From Pseudomonas sp. HN11 (GTDB taxonomy: Bacteria > Pseudomonadota > Gammaproteobacteria > Pseudomonadales > Pseudomonadaceae), in assembly GCF_021390155.1 (NCBI RefSeq), contig NZ_CP089985.1, positions 3,731,001 to 3,795,000 on the forward strand: 64,000 nucleotides of DNA, given 5' to 3'. The notes under the pieces are model-generated. The model made no database searches, was not told the origin of the DNA, and was given only the letters and a program-made list of their open reading frames with translations. Both the position numbers and the translations under genes were made by a program. Of this stretch, positions 8,129-17,773 are shown piece by piece; within the stretch, counting starts at the first letter, position 1, and the number at the start of each line of letters is the position of its first letter.

Positions 8129-11100
8129 CTAAAAGCTGCCCGGGCAATGGAATTGCTCGAGGCTGTCGCGGCGGAACGGGTTGATCACACTACTGGCCCG
8201 CAGCAGATACGCCACCCGATGGCCTTCCAGGTTGAAGGTCAGTTGCAGCTGTTCGCCCTGGGTGTTCACAACAGACTTGTCCATCATGCGCAGCCAGCCC
8301 CAAGGACCCTCGGTGCGCAGCGGGCTGGCCAGCCCTGGCGTGGCGTCCAGGCGCACCAGGCCGCCGGACTTGCCGCTGGGCAGTGAGAGGCTGGTGAAGT
8401 CGGGCACCGTACCGGCGTCAAACACCACCGGTTGACCGTCGATATCCAGCGTGACGGTGCTCAGCGCCGGGTCGGCACCCAGGGGTTTCAGGTCAAAGCG
8501 CATAGAAGGCTGACGCGCACCGGCCACGAAAAACATGTCCCGCAACCTGGCGCCGCGCTGGAACTGATTAAGCACATCCTGGGAGATGTTCAGCGGTGTC
8601 ACGCCGGTTGAACGCCAGCGCCATTGGCTGGCGCTCATGTCGACATAAGCCGCGAGGTTCTTGCTGAAGAAATCATCCATCAGCCCACCGGGGCCGAAGA
8701 ACTTGCCGAAGTCATCGGCGGTGGCATCACGGGCCGAACTGCGCACCAACGGATAACGCCCATCAATGGCCGCTCGGCAGAACGGCGCACCCGCCGCTTC
8801 CCATAATGCATTCAAGCGCGCTTTCTCATTGCCCAGAGTGAGCGCTGTACCGCCCGACTCCACATCCCGCAGCAGCGCCGACAACGGCGCAGGCTGCGTG
8901 TCGCCCGAGCGTTTCAAGCGCGCCAGCACCTCATTGGAAGGTGCCGGCGCAGCACTGCGGCGCGCCGCGTCAGCGCTATCGAAGAATTGCCCGGCGTCCT
9001 TCAACGACGTCAACACCTCGTCCATCGGTTGCGGGCCGGTGCCGCTGCCCGCCAGGCGATGCAGCGCGGCAAAATGCTGATCCACCGGATTGGCCGACGC
9101 ATCCGCCACCGACGCCGGGCTGTCACCGCCCAGGACCGACTGCAGCTTTTGCGTGGCCGCTGCGATCTCGTCGCGAACACGCTGATCGGCATCCTTGCTG
9201 GTCGCCGAAGTCAGGGCACCTTCGAGGGTGGTCTCCTTCGACACCGCAACCAGCAACGCGCGTAGCGGTGAATCACTGGCGGCGAGCGCATTGGTCACCA
9301 GCGACGCCTGGCCCAGGCTGGTCAACGGCACCAGGTGTACATCCGCGAGGAAGGTGTCCCATTGGCGGATATAGTCGGCGTAGTACAGCTCCAGCACCGC
9401 CGCCTGCATGGCTGGGTTAGCGCCGGCAATCTGCGCCGACTCCTGGCGGTCGAGCACCCAGCTGTCCTTGGCCATGTCGGCCACGGCCTGGGGGGCTTTT
9501 TTGGTCAGTTCACGGTAACCCGCGAGGCTGTAGATACCACTCACCCCGCGGGACAACGGTTCACCACTGGCACGGGTAAACAGCGACGAGACATCCCGCC
9601 CCACCGCGCTGTTCACGCTCAGCTGCGGCAGGTGCTGCTGATCGACCTGGCGCTTCACACGGTTATAGATGCGCTGGGACAGCGGCATGCCGGCCAGTGC
9701 CAGGCGCACCTTGGCGACCAGCGCGCTGTCCAGTTGCACCGGCTCGGCCTCGTCGTCCGCCTCCAGCAGCGCCGCGACGTGATCCGACAGCTGCTGCAAC
9801 TGCGCAGGGGTGGCCTGGGGCAATTCACGACGCCAGTCCACATCGACCCACGCCTGCACCGACGGTGCATCGAAGAATTGTCGCTCACCCAGCATCAGGT
9901 AGGCGCGCAGGGTTTCGTAAAGAAACTCCTGATTACTCGCATCACCACGGCGCAATGCATTTTCCATGTTGCCGACAATATGCGGCAACAAGGTGCTGCG
10001 CAGTAAGCGTCGATACAGGGTCACCGCACCCGCACCGAGCTTATTGCCCTGATACAGCCCCATGCGACTGAGCAGCGGCACATTGCGGTCGCCATCACCG
10101 TAGCCGCTGGGCAACGCACGCGCCGCATTGAGCAGCGGTAAAGTCACCAGCACATCGCCCTCGGCCGGCAGCGTCTTGGCCAATTGTGCGACGTTGGTGG
10201 CAGCGCTGGAGGCATCAGCGATCAGTTGCAGGTTGCGGTTATAGCTGACGGTCATGCCCGCCAGCAGCAGCACGAACGCCACGCCCGCGGCGATCCGTCC
10301 AGTCCTGCCCAGCAACCGACGGCGCCGTTGCTCCTGGTGATTGACCCCAGCCAGCCCGGCTTCCTTGAAGATCACTTCGCGCAGCAGTCGGGTGATGAAG
10401 TAACTGCGCCCACTGGCCACATTCGGCGCCAGCACCTTGCGGCCCAGACCGAAGGACGCCGCCAGCGACGTCAACACCCGATCAATCGGACTGCCTTCCT
10501 GAGTGCCGCTGGTGAAATACACGCCGCGCAGCAGCGCCGGCTCCTGATAGCGGTTGGCTTGGAAGACCGTATTGAGAAAACGCGTGAGGCCGTCGCCCAG
10601 GCTGGCGAACTGTTGCGGGAAGCTGTAGAGCAAGGCGCGCCGCGACAGGTCGCGTTCCTGTTGCAAGCGCTCCAGCACACGCTGTTGCAACTGGCGCTCC
10701 AGGGCCTCGAACTCGCCCGGGAACGACGCCAGGCCAGCATCCGCCTGGGGTGACTGTGCCAACGGAAAGGTCACGCCCCACACCTGCGCCCGCTCATCTC
10801 GGCCGAAGGTCTCAAAGAACTCAGAGAAGCCCGCGAGCAAGTCGCACTTGGTGATGATCACATACACCGGAAACCGCAAACCAAGGCGCTCATAAAGCTC
10901 ATTGATGCGCGCGCGAATCGCCACCGCCTGGGCCTGGCGCTCGGCTTCGGTCTGTTGCAGCAGGTCGCTGACGCTCAAGGCCACGATCACGCCGTTGACC
11001 GGCCGTTGGCGGCGGTACTTTTTCAGCAGGTCGAGGAAGCCACCCCACGCGGCCTTGTCCACCTCGGTGTAACTGTCCTGGGTGGTGTAGCGCCCGGCGG

Positions 11101-11692
11101 TATCGAGCAGTACCGCCTCATCGGTGAACCACCAGTCGCAATGTCGCGTGCCGCCGACGCCGCCGATGGCACCACTGCCCATGGCCTCACGCAGAGGAAA
11201 TTGCAGGCCGGAATGGGTCAGCGCGGTGGTCTTGCCGCTGCCTGGCGCGCCGACAAACATGTACCAGGGCAACTGATACAGGTACTGCCCACTCATTTTC
11301 CAGCCAGGATTGGCCTTGCGCAGCACGGCCATGGCCGAACGCATGCGCTCGCCCAGTTCAGCCACTTCGGCCTGGGACTCACGCACACCTGGCGCCACCA
11401 CTGGCGCTTCAGCCACGCCGGCCATCAAGCCACGGTTGGCACGCCAGGCCCGCCCTAGACGCCAGGCAAAATAACCGGCCCAGATCAATACAAACAGCGC
11501 GATCAACCCCCAGCGCCGCGACTCCGGCGCCAACGGTTCACTGCCATTGAAGGCCAGTAGCGGGCCCTCGTACCACACCAGCAGCGACAGCAAAGCCACG
11601 CCGATCAGCGACAGCAACCAGGGCTTGAGCAGCCACAGGATAAAGCGCTCCACCGGGGACCATAACAACGAAAGCAGCGTCGATAAATTCAT
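8129..11692 (-). CDS. tssM: Type VI secretion membrane complex protein TssM (IcmF)
   Basis: An inner-membrane protein of 1187 residues, the large component of the TssJLM trans-envelope complex. Two membrane helices lie near the N-terminus. They are followed by a cytoplasmic NTPase-like domain with Walker A GAPGSGKTT at about residues 148-156 and DTAGRY, then a third helix (AAGVAFVLLLAGMTVSYN, about 470). A long periplasmic region with the IcmF C-terminal domain completes it. The gene lies 2 bases after tssL. TssM normally contacts the TssJ lipoprotein, but no tssJ is visible in this cluster. Confidence 0.96.
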   Translation of the reverse strand: MNLSTLLSLLWSPVERFILWLLKPWLLSLIGVALLSLLVWYEGPLLAFNGSEPLAPESRRWGLIALFVLIWAGYFAWRLGRAWRANRGLMAGVAEAPVVAPGVRESQAEVAELGERMRSAMAVLRKANPGWKMSGQYLYQLPWYMFVGAPGSGKTTALTHSGLQFPLREAMGSGAIGGVGGTRHCDWWFTDEAVLLDTAGRYTTQDSYTEVDKAAWGGFLDLLKKYRRQRPVNGVIVALSVSDLLQQTEAERQAQAVAIRARINELYERLGLRFPVYVIITKCDLLAGFSEFFETFGRDERAQVWGVTFPLAQSPQADAGLASFPGEFEALERQLQQRVLERLQQERDLSRRALLYSFPQQFASLGDGLTRFLNTVFQANRYQEPALLRGVYFTSGTQEGSPIDRVLTSLAASFGLGRKVLAPNVASGRSYFITRLLREVIFKEAGLAGVNHQEQRRRRLLGRTGRIAAGVAFVLLLAGMTVSYNRNLQLIADASSAATNVAQLAKTLPAEGDVLVTLPLLNAARALPSGYGDGDRNVPLLSRMGLYQGNKLGAGAVTLYRRLLRSTLLPHIVGNMENALRRGDASNQEFLYETLRAYLMLGERQFFDAPSVQAWVDVDWRRELPQATPAQLQQLSDHVAALLEADDEAEPVQLDSALVAKVRLALAGMPLSQRIYNRVKRQVDQQHLPQLSVNSAVGRDVSSLFTRASGEPLSRGVSGIYSLAGYRELTKKAPQAVADMAKDSWVLDRQESAQIAGANPAMQAAVLELYYADYIRQWDTFLADVHLVPLTSLGQASLVTNALAASDSPLRALLVAVSKETTLEGALTSATSKDADQRVRDEIAAATQKLQSVLGGDSPASVADASANPVDQHFAALHRLAGSGTGPQPMDEVLTSLKDAGQFFDSADAARRSAAPAPSNEVLARLKRSGDTQPAPLSALLRDVESGGTALTLGNEKARLNALWEAAGAPFCRAAIDGRYPLVRSSARDATADDFGKFFGPGGLMDDFFSKNLAAYVDMSASQWRWRSTGVTPLNISQDVLNQFQRGARLRDMFFVAGARQPSMRFDLKPLGADPALSTVTLDIDGQPVVFDAGTVPDFTSLSLPSGKSGGLVRLDATPGLASPLRTEGPWGWLRMMDKSVVNTQGEQLQLTFNLEGHRVAYLLRASSVINPFRRDSLEQFHCPGSF

Positions 11693-11694
11693 GG

Positions 11695-12975
11695 CTATTG
11701 CGCCTGGGAAGGGATCAATACGGTGATATCCACGCGACGGTTACGCGCACGATTCGCCGCTGAATCGTTGGGCACCAGGGGTTCGGTTTCGCCACGGCCT
11801 TCGCTGCGGTAACGCTCTACCGGCCCGGCCCGTTGCGCCAGCAAACGCGCGACGGTCTTGGCCCGTGCCTGGGACAGGTCGAAGTTGGAACCCAATCGCG
11901 AGGTCGCTGACGGCCTTATGTTGTCGGTATGCCCGACCACCACCACATCCCCCGGCACTGTGGCCAGGGCATCGCCGATGCGCGCGAGCAGGCCGTCAAA
12001 GTTGCTCGACACTTCGGCGCTGCCGGAGGCAAACACACCGTCGCCACGCAAGGTGATCACCGAACGGTCGGCGCTGTCTTTCACGGCTACCAGCCCCTGG
12101 GCCACTTCCGGCGCGAGGAACCCGGCCAGGCGCACGGGCGCAGGAGTGGCCGGCACCGCCACTTTGAGCGGCGAGACCACACGGATCGAGCCGAGCTGGG
12201 CAAATACCGGATCGGACGCGCGGTTGAGCAGCCAACTGTAGGTCAACTGCACACTCAACAGCAGCACCGCCGCCACTGACGCCAATACCCACAATGGCAC
12301 TCGTCGTAACATCGACGTTTGCGGCGCCTGCGCGCCGCGCCAGCGGGGTGATAAGTCCTGTTCCCGGTTGCCGCGTTGCTGGTTGATCAATTGCAGCAGG
12401 CGTTCACGCAGCAACCCCAGCTGATCCAGGCCGCGATCCAGGACGCGATAGCGTCCTTCCAGGCCCAAGGCCATGCACAGATACATCAATTCCAGCACGT
12501 CAATATGGGTGCGCAGATCCTGGCTCAGGCGCTGCAGGATCATGAAGAACTTCTCGCCGCCCCACGCCTCGTTGTGAAAGGTCACCAACAGGCTGCGGCT
12601 GCCCCACACGCCCGCCCCCCAGGGAGTGCTGGCGATGGTTTCGTCGACCAGGGTGCACAACGCGTAGCGCGCCGCGGCCACGGTTTCCACGTCCACCTGG
12701 CTGGCGCGGGCCTGGGATTCGAAGGCTTGCACCGCCAGGATCAGGCGCTGGCGCAGGCTTTCCATGTCCGGCATGGCGGTGAGGCTGCGCAGCGGCACCA
12801 CCAGGTCGAGCAACGGGTTGGCCGCACGCACCAGCGGGTTCAACCCTTGCCCGTGCAACACCAGTGCCGCACGCGGTACCGGCGTAACAGGTGAAGCCGG
12901 GCGCCGCCCGCCCGGGGTGGGGATCAGCAAGGTGCGATCCGGGTCGCCTTCAAAAGTGTCGTTCACGTCGTTCAC
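11695..12975 (-). CDS. tssL: Type VI secretion protein TssL with C-terminal OmpA-like peptidoglycan-binding domain
   Basis: A fusion of 426 residues. Residues ~40-210 are the cytoplasmic DotU domain (NPLLDLVVPLRSL, ALCTLVDETIASTPWG). One membrane helix follows at ~226-248, and residues ~300-424 form an OmpA/TagL-type domain with VVVGHTDNIRP, LSQARAKTVARLL, and NRARNRRVDI. The tail should anchor the membrane complex to the cell wall, a job done by a separate TagL in other systems. It lies between tssK (6-base gap) and tssM (2-base gap). Confidence 0.95.
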   Translation of the reverse strand: MNDVNDTFEGDPDRTLLIPTPGGRRPASPVTPVPRAALVLHGQGLNPLVRAANPLLDLVVPLRSLTAMPDMESLRQRLILAVQAFESQARASQVDVETVAAARYALCTLVDETIASTPWGAGVWGSRSLLVTFHNEAWGGEKFFMILQRLSQDLRTHIDVLELMYLCMALGLEGRYRVLDRGLDQLGLLRERLLQLINQQRGNREQDLSPRWRGAQAPQTSMLRRVPLWVLASVAAVLLLSVQLTYSWLLNRASDPVFAQLGSIRVVSPLKVAVPATPAPVRLAGFLAPEVAQGLVAVKDSADRSVITLRGDGVFASGSAEVSSNFDGLLARIGDALATVPGDVVVVGHTDNIRPSATSRLGSNFDLSQARAKTVARLLAQRAGPVERYRSEGRGETEPLVPNDSAANRARNRRVDITVLIPSQAQ

Positions 12976-12981
12976 CCTGCT

Positions 12982-14313
12982 TTAGTTGCGGATCGCCCAG
13001 AACTGCAAGTCCAATCCCGGAAACACCCCGGCGATATGCATGGCAAACCCGGCCGACTGGCTCAGCAATTGCCAATATTCGCTGCTGCGATCGAGTTCGA
13101 AATAGGTAAAGCCTGCATGGAACGGCAATTGCCGTGGCGCCACCGGCAACGGGCGCAGACCGATACCCGGCAGTTGCAGGTTGACCAGGTCGCGGATCTT
13201 CTCCACCGAGCCGATCTTGACCTGCGGAGGGAAGCCGTTGCGCACGCTCTCGGTAGACATTTGCGCCTGTACCGCGAGGATGAAGGTGGCCGAACGCAGC
13301 AGCTCCTGGTCGGGCAGCACCGCCACGCGGATGCCGTACTGACGCTCTTCCAAAGGGATGGCGATGGCGCGCGCGTCCATCACCGTGGACAGTGCACGGC
13401 GCAGGTCGAGCATCACCGGGGCGAAGGTTTCTGCCAGCGCGGCGTGGCGATACGCCGGGTAGACGGCGGCGCGTTTGTCATCGCGGGTAAAGGTCGCCAA
13501 CTCACCCGCCAGGCTCGCGAGGTCGCGGTACAACTGCTCCGGATGCAGCCCCGTCATCGCCGCCAAGTGACGCACCAACGGCAGGTTACGATTGAGCACC
13601 TGCAACAGCAGGAAATCGGCGATTTCTGCCGCGCCGCTGCCATCGGGCTGGGTCAGGCGCGAGGCCAGGGCTTCGACGCGCTGCTGCATAAGCCCCAGCA
13701 GTTCATCGACAAATGCGCCCAGGCGTTCAGCAGCGCGCATGTCCAGGCACGGTGGGCAGTAATCACGATCAAGCAACACGCTTTTATCGGCACGTTTTTC
13801 CACCACATGGGCGATGCCCAGGGTGGTGTAGGCATCTGCCACATCGCCTTCAAACGCCAGGCGCAGGCGCAGCTTGCCGATACTCATCAACGCGCTGCTG
13901 TCCAGGCCATTGCTGTCCCAGGCTTCGTACTCATTGCTGCGATGGCGGGCGAAGTTTTCAAAGCTGGGATTGTCGTCCACCTCCGATACGCCGGGGCGCA
14001 GGCTGGGCAGTGCGAGCACCACTTTCAGGTCGCGGGCATCGCCGGGGATCTCCAGGGGCAACGGCATTTCATCGCCAAAGGGCAACCCAACCGGCGTGCC
14101 GTCGGGCAACACGCCGCTGAAGGACAGCAAGGACAACTTGCCCATGGCCAACTGCTGCGGGTCGATTTCCAACCTCGAAAAGCCCCAGCCGTAAGCACGC
14201 AGGGCACTGACGCGGGCTTCCAGTTGGGTCTGCAGGAAACGATCGTGTTGTTGCAGGTGCTGAGGCTGCAACAGCATGCCTTCGGACCAGACTACTTTGT
14301 TATTCCAGGACAT
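12982..14313 (-). CDS. tssK: Type VI secretion baseplate protein TssK
   Basis: A 443-residue cytoplasmic protein that links the baseplate to the TssLM membrane complex. The start MSWNNKVVWSEGMLLQPQHLQQHDRFLQ is diagnostic, as is the C-terminal HAGFTYFELDRSSEYWQLLSQS block. It follows tagH after 58 bases and precedes tssL by 6 bases. In many clusters tssJ precedes tssK, but the 58-base gap here holds no gene. Confidence 0.95.
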   Translation of the reverse strand: MSWNNKVVWSEGMLLQPQHLQQHDRFLQTQLEARVSALRAYGWGFSRLEIDPQQLAMGKLSLLSFSGVLPDGTPVGLPFGDEMPLPLEIPGDARDLKVVLALPSLRPGVSEVDDNPSFENFARHRSNEYEAWDSNGLDSSALMSIGKLRLRLAFEGDVADAYTTLGIAHVVEKRADKSVLLDRDYCPPCLDMRAAERLGAFVDELLGLMQQRVEALASRLTQPDGSGAAEIADFLLLQVLNRNLPLVRHLAAMTGLHPEQLYRDLASLAGELATFTRDDKRAAVYPAYRHAALAETFAPVMLDLRRALSTVMDARAIAIPLEERQYGIRVAVLPDQELLRSATFILAVQAQMSTESVRNGFPPQVKIGSVEKIRDLVNLQLPGIGLRPLPVAPRQLPFHAGFTYFELDRSSEYWQLLSQSAGFAMHIAGVFPGLDLQFWAIRN

Positions 14314-14371
14314 GAATTATTCTCATCAATTGAATGCGTTTCTGGTGCCCGCTCACTACAGAGACCTGGGG

Positions 14372-15790
14372 TCAGGAGCGCATCCGCGCCACCTGTTCCT
14401 TATAAGCCTTGGAAAACAGCTCACCAAACAACCGCTGCAAATCCTCATCAGCATCCCGTGCCAGGTCTTCGTAGCGTTCCACCAAGCGGTCCCACAGCCG
14501 CGCCTTGCGCCGCGCGGGCATCCATTTGTCCAGCGCGCCATGGGTGGTGCGGCGTTGCTCGACCCGCGCCGGATCAAAGCGCTGCACCACTGCGCCGAGG
14601 GCCGCGCGCATGCCGGCGATCACCGCCAGTTCATGGGCCTTGAGGTCTTCGAACGAGGCGTTCATCGCCTTGACCGGGCGCATATAGGCCGGCGAATCAC
14701 CACCGAGCATCTGGGTCAGGGCGCTGTCGGCGTCGGGGAAGAATTTGAGCGGATTGTTGGAATAGGCGCCGATCATGGTCATGTCGATATGACTTTCGCG
14801 CTTGGTCAGAGCACGTGCCATGAGCACATCCATGGTGCCGGCGGTGGTGGCGCGAAGCATTTCGCCGATGAGTTGGGCGAGTTCCGTGGGCGGGCGGGTA
14901 GTGTGCAGGTCCGGGAGGCCAAGGCCTTGAAGCAACGCATTCAACACCGCGTCATCACTGTTGGGCGCGGTCAATGTGGGAGCGGGCTTGCTCGCGAAAG
15001 TCTCCAGGAGAACCGGTTGCTCCTGGAGGACCGCGTTATCGTTCTTCGCGAGCAAGCCCGGTCCCACATTGGGTTGCGGGGCAACCGTGGGTTGGGAGGA
15101 CAGGCCAAACAGCGGGTTGTAATCCTCCGGGATGACTTGAGGCTCCGTCTGCCACAACGGCTTGTTGAACGCCTGCAACTGCGGCGCGACATGGTCGCTC
15201 TCGGTGCCTCGAAACGCCGGCGTCAGCGCCGGATTCAATCCCAGCGGATCCGACAACGGCATCGCCCCGTCGAACAACGAACCGCCCTCCAGGATGCGCG
15301 CTCCCGCCAGGTCATCATGCAGCAACACCGGCACCACCACTTCCGGATCGCTTACCAACGGCTGCGGCACTTCCAGGGGTGGCAACGGCGCGGCCACAGG
15401 TGGCGGTGGTGGTACAAACAACGGCGGTAGAATGCGCGTGGCCAGGGCGTCGTCTTCCGGCTCGACGGCAACGGGTTGTTCCAGGCGCACTTGCAGGCCG
15501 TAATCACCGATGACCAAGCGATCCCCCTCCTCCAGCACGCGCTCGCGTCCATTGCCCAGCGGGCGTTCATTGACCAGGCTGGGGTTGCTGCCGGTGTCGG
15601 TCAGGTAAAACTCACCGCCACGCAGTTCAATGCGTGCATGCACGCGCGAGATATATTTGCCTGGATCGTCCAGGGTCAGGTCATTGTCCGGTCCTCGGCC
15701 GATGGAGCCACCGACCTCGGTAAACCGGCAGATCACATCTCCGGGCATGGGTTGGTCACGATAGCTTTTGACCAGCAGGATCAGGTTCAT
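14372..15790 (-). CDS. tagH: FHA-domain T6SS protein TagH (Fha) with a REP pair inside the frame
   Basis: A 472-residue protein. Residues ~20-100 form a forkhead-associated domain (GGSIGRGPDNDLTL, YISRVHARIE, GSNPSLVNERPL, GDRLVIGDYGLQV) that binds phosphothreonine. The last ~190 residues are the T6SS-specific C-terminal domain. Between them is a Pro-rich linker (LFVPPPPPVAAPLPP). No Thr kinase (PpkA) or phosphatase (PppA) gene is present here, so phosphorylation control is doubtful. The linker at residues ~242-272 is encoded by an inverted pair of REP sequences, suggesting that a mobile palindromic element inserted in frame. Confidence 0.9.
   Translation of the reverse strand: MNLILLVKSYRDQPMPGDVICRFTEVGGSIGRGPDNDLTLDDPGKYISRVHARIELRGGEFYLTDTGSNPSLVNERPLGNGRERVLEEGDRLVIGDYGLQVRLEQPVAVEPEDDALATRILPPLFVPPPPPVAAPLPPLEVPQPLVSDPEVVVPVLLHDDLAGARILEGGSLFDGAMPLSDPLGLNPALTPAFRGTESDHVAPQLQAFNKPLWQTEPQVIPEDYNPLFGLSSQPTVAPQPNVGPGLLAKNDNAVLQEQPVLLETFASKPAPTLTAPNSDDAVLNALLQGLGLPDLHTTRPPTELAQLIGEMLRATTAGTMDVLMARALTKRESHIDMTMIGAYSNNPLKFFPDADSALTQMLGGDSPAYMRPVKAMNASFEDLKAHELAVIAGMRAALGAVVQRFDPARVEQRRTTHGALDKWMPARRKARLWDRLVERYEDLARDADEDLQRLFGELFSKAYKEQVARMRS
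14976..15067. repeat. REP pair (BIME) inside tagH
   Basis: GTGGGAGCGGGCTTGCTCGC (14976-14995) runs into GAAAG, and the inverted partner TTCGCGAGCAAGCCCGGTCC begins at 15045. Between them a second inverted repeat, CTCCAGGAG (15002-15010) and CTCCTGGAG (15020-15028), forms an inner hairpin. The 92 bases are translated in frame in the Pro-rich linker of TagH. REP pairs of this type are normally intergenic. Confidence 0.9.
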
Positions 15791-15808
15791 AGCGGGCTCC
15801 TGTACGTG

Positions 15809-17770
15809 TTATTTGCCATCGTCGGCCTCCTTGGGCGGCAGCGGCACGCCGGCAGGGCCCGTGGCGGCCGACAGCGCCAGCGCGGTCGCGGCGGTGCCGG
15901 CCTGGGGCAATGGGATGGGAATGGTCGAGGCGAGGATCATCGCCGGGGTGATGGTGAGAAAGGTCGTGCCGACCTTCATGGTGATGGTCGCCCCGGCCTC
16001 GATCACCACGTTCATGCCGCCCTTGATGTGCACGTCGAGGCCGGCGGTCACACCGGTCTTCAACGTGCCATCGATAATCATGTTGGTGCCGGCCGCCATC
16101 GACACGGCGCCCGTGGCTTTCTCGTTGCGATTACCGCCCACCGAGGAATGCCGGTCACCGCCGACTTTCTCGCGCAGGTCGTTATCCACCTTGGAATGGC
16201 GATCACCGCCCACCCAGTCCAGGGAGTCCTTGAGCACCCGCTGGTCGAGGTTCTTCTGCGCGTGAAGGAACACCTGTTCCGCACCCTTCTTGTCTTCGAA
16301 ACGCAGTTCGTTGTAGCCACCGCCGCCCTTGGACGAATTGCTTTTGAGAGTCGAGCGCGTAGCGTTTTCCGGCAGCGCATAAGGCGGCATGGTCTCGGCG
16401 TTGTAGACGCTGCCGGTCACCAGCGGTCGGTCGGGATCACCTTCAATAAAGCTGACCACCACCTCCTGGCCGATGCGCGGCGTGTACAGGGCACCCCAGC
16501 GTTTGCCGGCCCAGCCTTGGGCGACGCGAATCCAGCACGAACTGTTTTCATCGCGTTTGCCTTCGCGGTCCCAGTGGAACTGGACCTTGATTCGCCCGTA
16601 CTTGTCGGTCCAGATTTCCTCGCCTTGCTTGCCCACCACCATGGCGGTCTGGGGACCGTGCATCAGCGGCTTGCGTGACACACACGGCGCACGGAATTGC
16701 TGCTGGCGCGACAGGGCGACGAACTCGCAAGTCAGCACGGGCTCCGGATGGTCCGGCGGCGTCGGTTCGTAGGTGTCCGATGACAACCTGTAGCGCGCCT
16801 CCAGCAACAGGAACTGCGCGTTCTGCTCGCTGCGCGGATGCTCGGTCAGGGTCATCAGAGCGCCCGGAAACAACCCCCGCGCACGCGTGGCACCGGTGAC
16901 ACGCTGGGTGCCGGTGTGCAGCGCTTCGATCAGCGTGCGCGCATAGGTTTCGCCCTGTTTGCGCTCGGTGTATTTGCCGGGGTAGTCGTAACGTTCATGA
17001 CGTGACTGCGGGTAACTGCCGGCCAGGACTGACTTGGCGAGCAAGTTGGCGCTGGGCTTTTCGAAGTCGAAGTCCTGCAGGGTGTAGCCGCCCGGCTCCA
17101 CCTCGCCGCTCATGCGCCAGTCGTAGATCACTTCACTTTCGCGCATCGCGTGGTCTTCGGCGGGCATGAAGCGCATCTGGGCATACCCGGGCGCCGGTGA
17201 ATGGGCACCGTAGGAATCGGCCAGTACCAGAGTGTGGCGCCCGGCCGCGCTCTTGAAGAAGTAGTAGATGCCCTCCTGTTCCATGAGGCGGCTGACAAAA
17301 TTGAAATCGCTTTCGCGGTACTGCACGCAGTAAGTCAGCGCCTTGTAGCTGGCGCTCAGCCCCGAGGTGTCGATATCCGCGATGCTGTAGGGCGCGAACA
17401 CCTGCTTGAGGATGTCCGGCACGCTCAGTTCCTGGAAAATCCGGCAGTCGCTGGCCAACGTCAGGAACCACAGCCACGGCCGCAGCACCGCCGTGTAGGT
17501 GGCGTAGCGCCCCTGGCGACCGGTGAACGCAAAGTGGCTGACATGCCCGTTGAAATAGCGGCTGCCGCCCTTGGGCAGGTCCACCGCGATGGTCATCTGG
17601 GTAGCCAGCAGGTCGTCGACATTCAGGTCGGCGCGCTCGCTGTACAGCTCCAACCGGTATTCGCTGAGCTGGGACAAGCCCTCACGGGCCTGCATGCGCC
17701 GGAACAGCAGGACGTCGGCGCCCAACACACTGGTGAGCTGGATTTCGCGGTGAGCTTGAATAGTCGCCAT
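15809..17770 (-). CDS. vgrG: Type VI secretion spike protein VgrG (TssI)
   Basis: A 653-residue spike protein. The gp27/gp5-like N-terminal part carries REYDFNFVSRLMEQEGIYYFF-type blocks, seen here as YRESDFNFVSRLMEQE. The OB-fold signature is HWDREGKRDENSSCWIRVAQ. The C-terminus is the needle-like repeat of GGDRHS and GNRNEKATG units, ending in a short Pro/Ala tail with no recognisable effector extension. It trimerises as the tip of the Hcp tube and delivers cargo. It lies immediately after the 213-aa candidate toxin gene (3-base gap), which makes that protein its likely cargo. Confidence 0.95.
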   Translation of the reverse strand: MATIQAHREIQLTSVLGADVLLFRRMQAREGLSQLSEYRLELYSERADLNVDDLLATQMTIAVDLPKGGSRYFNGHVSHFAFTGRQGRYATYTAVLRPWLWFLTLASDCRIFQELSVPDILKQVFAPYSIADIDTSGLSASYKALTYCVQYRESDFNFVSRLMEQEGIYYFFKSAAGRHTLVLADSYGAHSPAPGYAQMRFMPAEDHAMRESEVIYDWRMSGEVEPGGYTLQDFDFEKPSANLLAKSVLAGSYPQSRHERYDYPGKYTERKQGETYARTLIEALHTGTQRVTGATRARGLFPGALMTLTEHPRSEQNAQFLLLEARYRLSSDTYEPTPPDHPEPVLTCEFVALSRQQQFRAPCVSRKPLMHGPQTAMVVGKQGEEIWTDKYGRIKVQFHWDREGKRDENSSCWIRVAQGWAGKRWGALYTPRIGQEVVVSFIEGDPDRPLVTGSVYNAETMPPYALPENATRSTLKSNSSKGGGGYNELRFEDKKGAEQVFLHAQKNLDQRVLKDSLDWVGGDRHSKVDNDLREKVGGDRHSSVGGNRNEKATGAVSMAAGTNMIIDGTLKTGVTAGLDVHIKGGMNVVIEAGATITMKVGTTFLTITPAMILASTIPIPLPQAGTAATALALSAATGPAGVPLPPKEADDGK

Positions 17771-17773
17771 GGC

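Noticed and set aside
13036..14643. 535-codon open frame on the plus strand opposite tssK
   Set aside because: Antisense to a certain gene, Gln/His/Arg-rich, with no ribosome site or recognisable domain.
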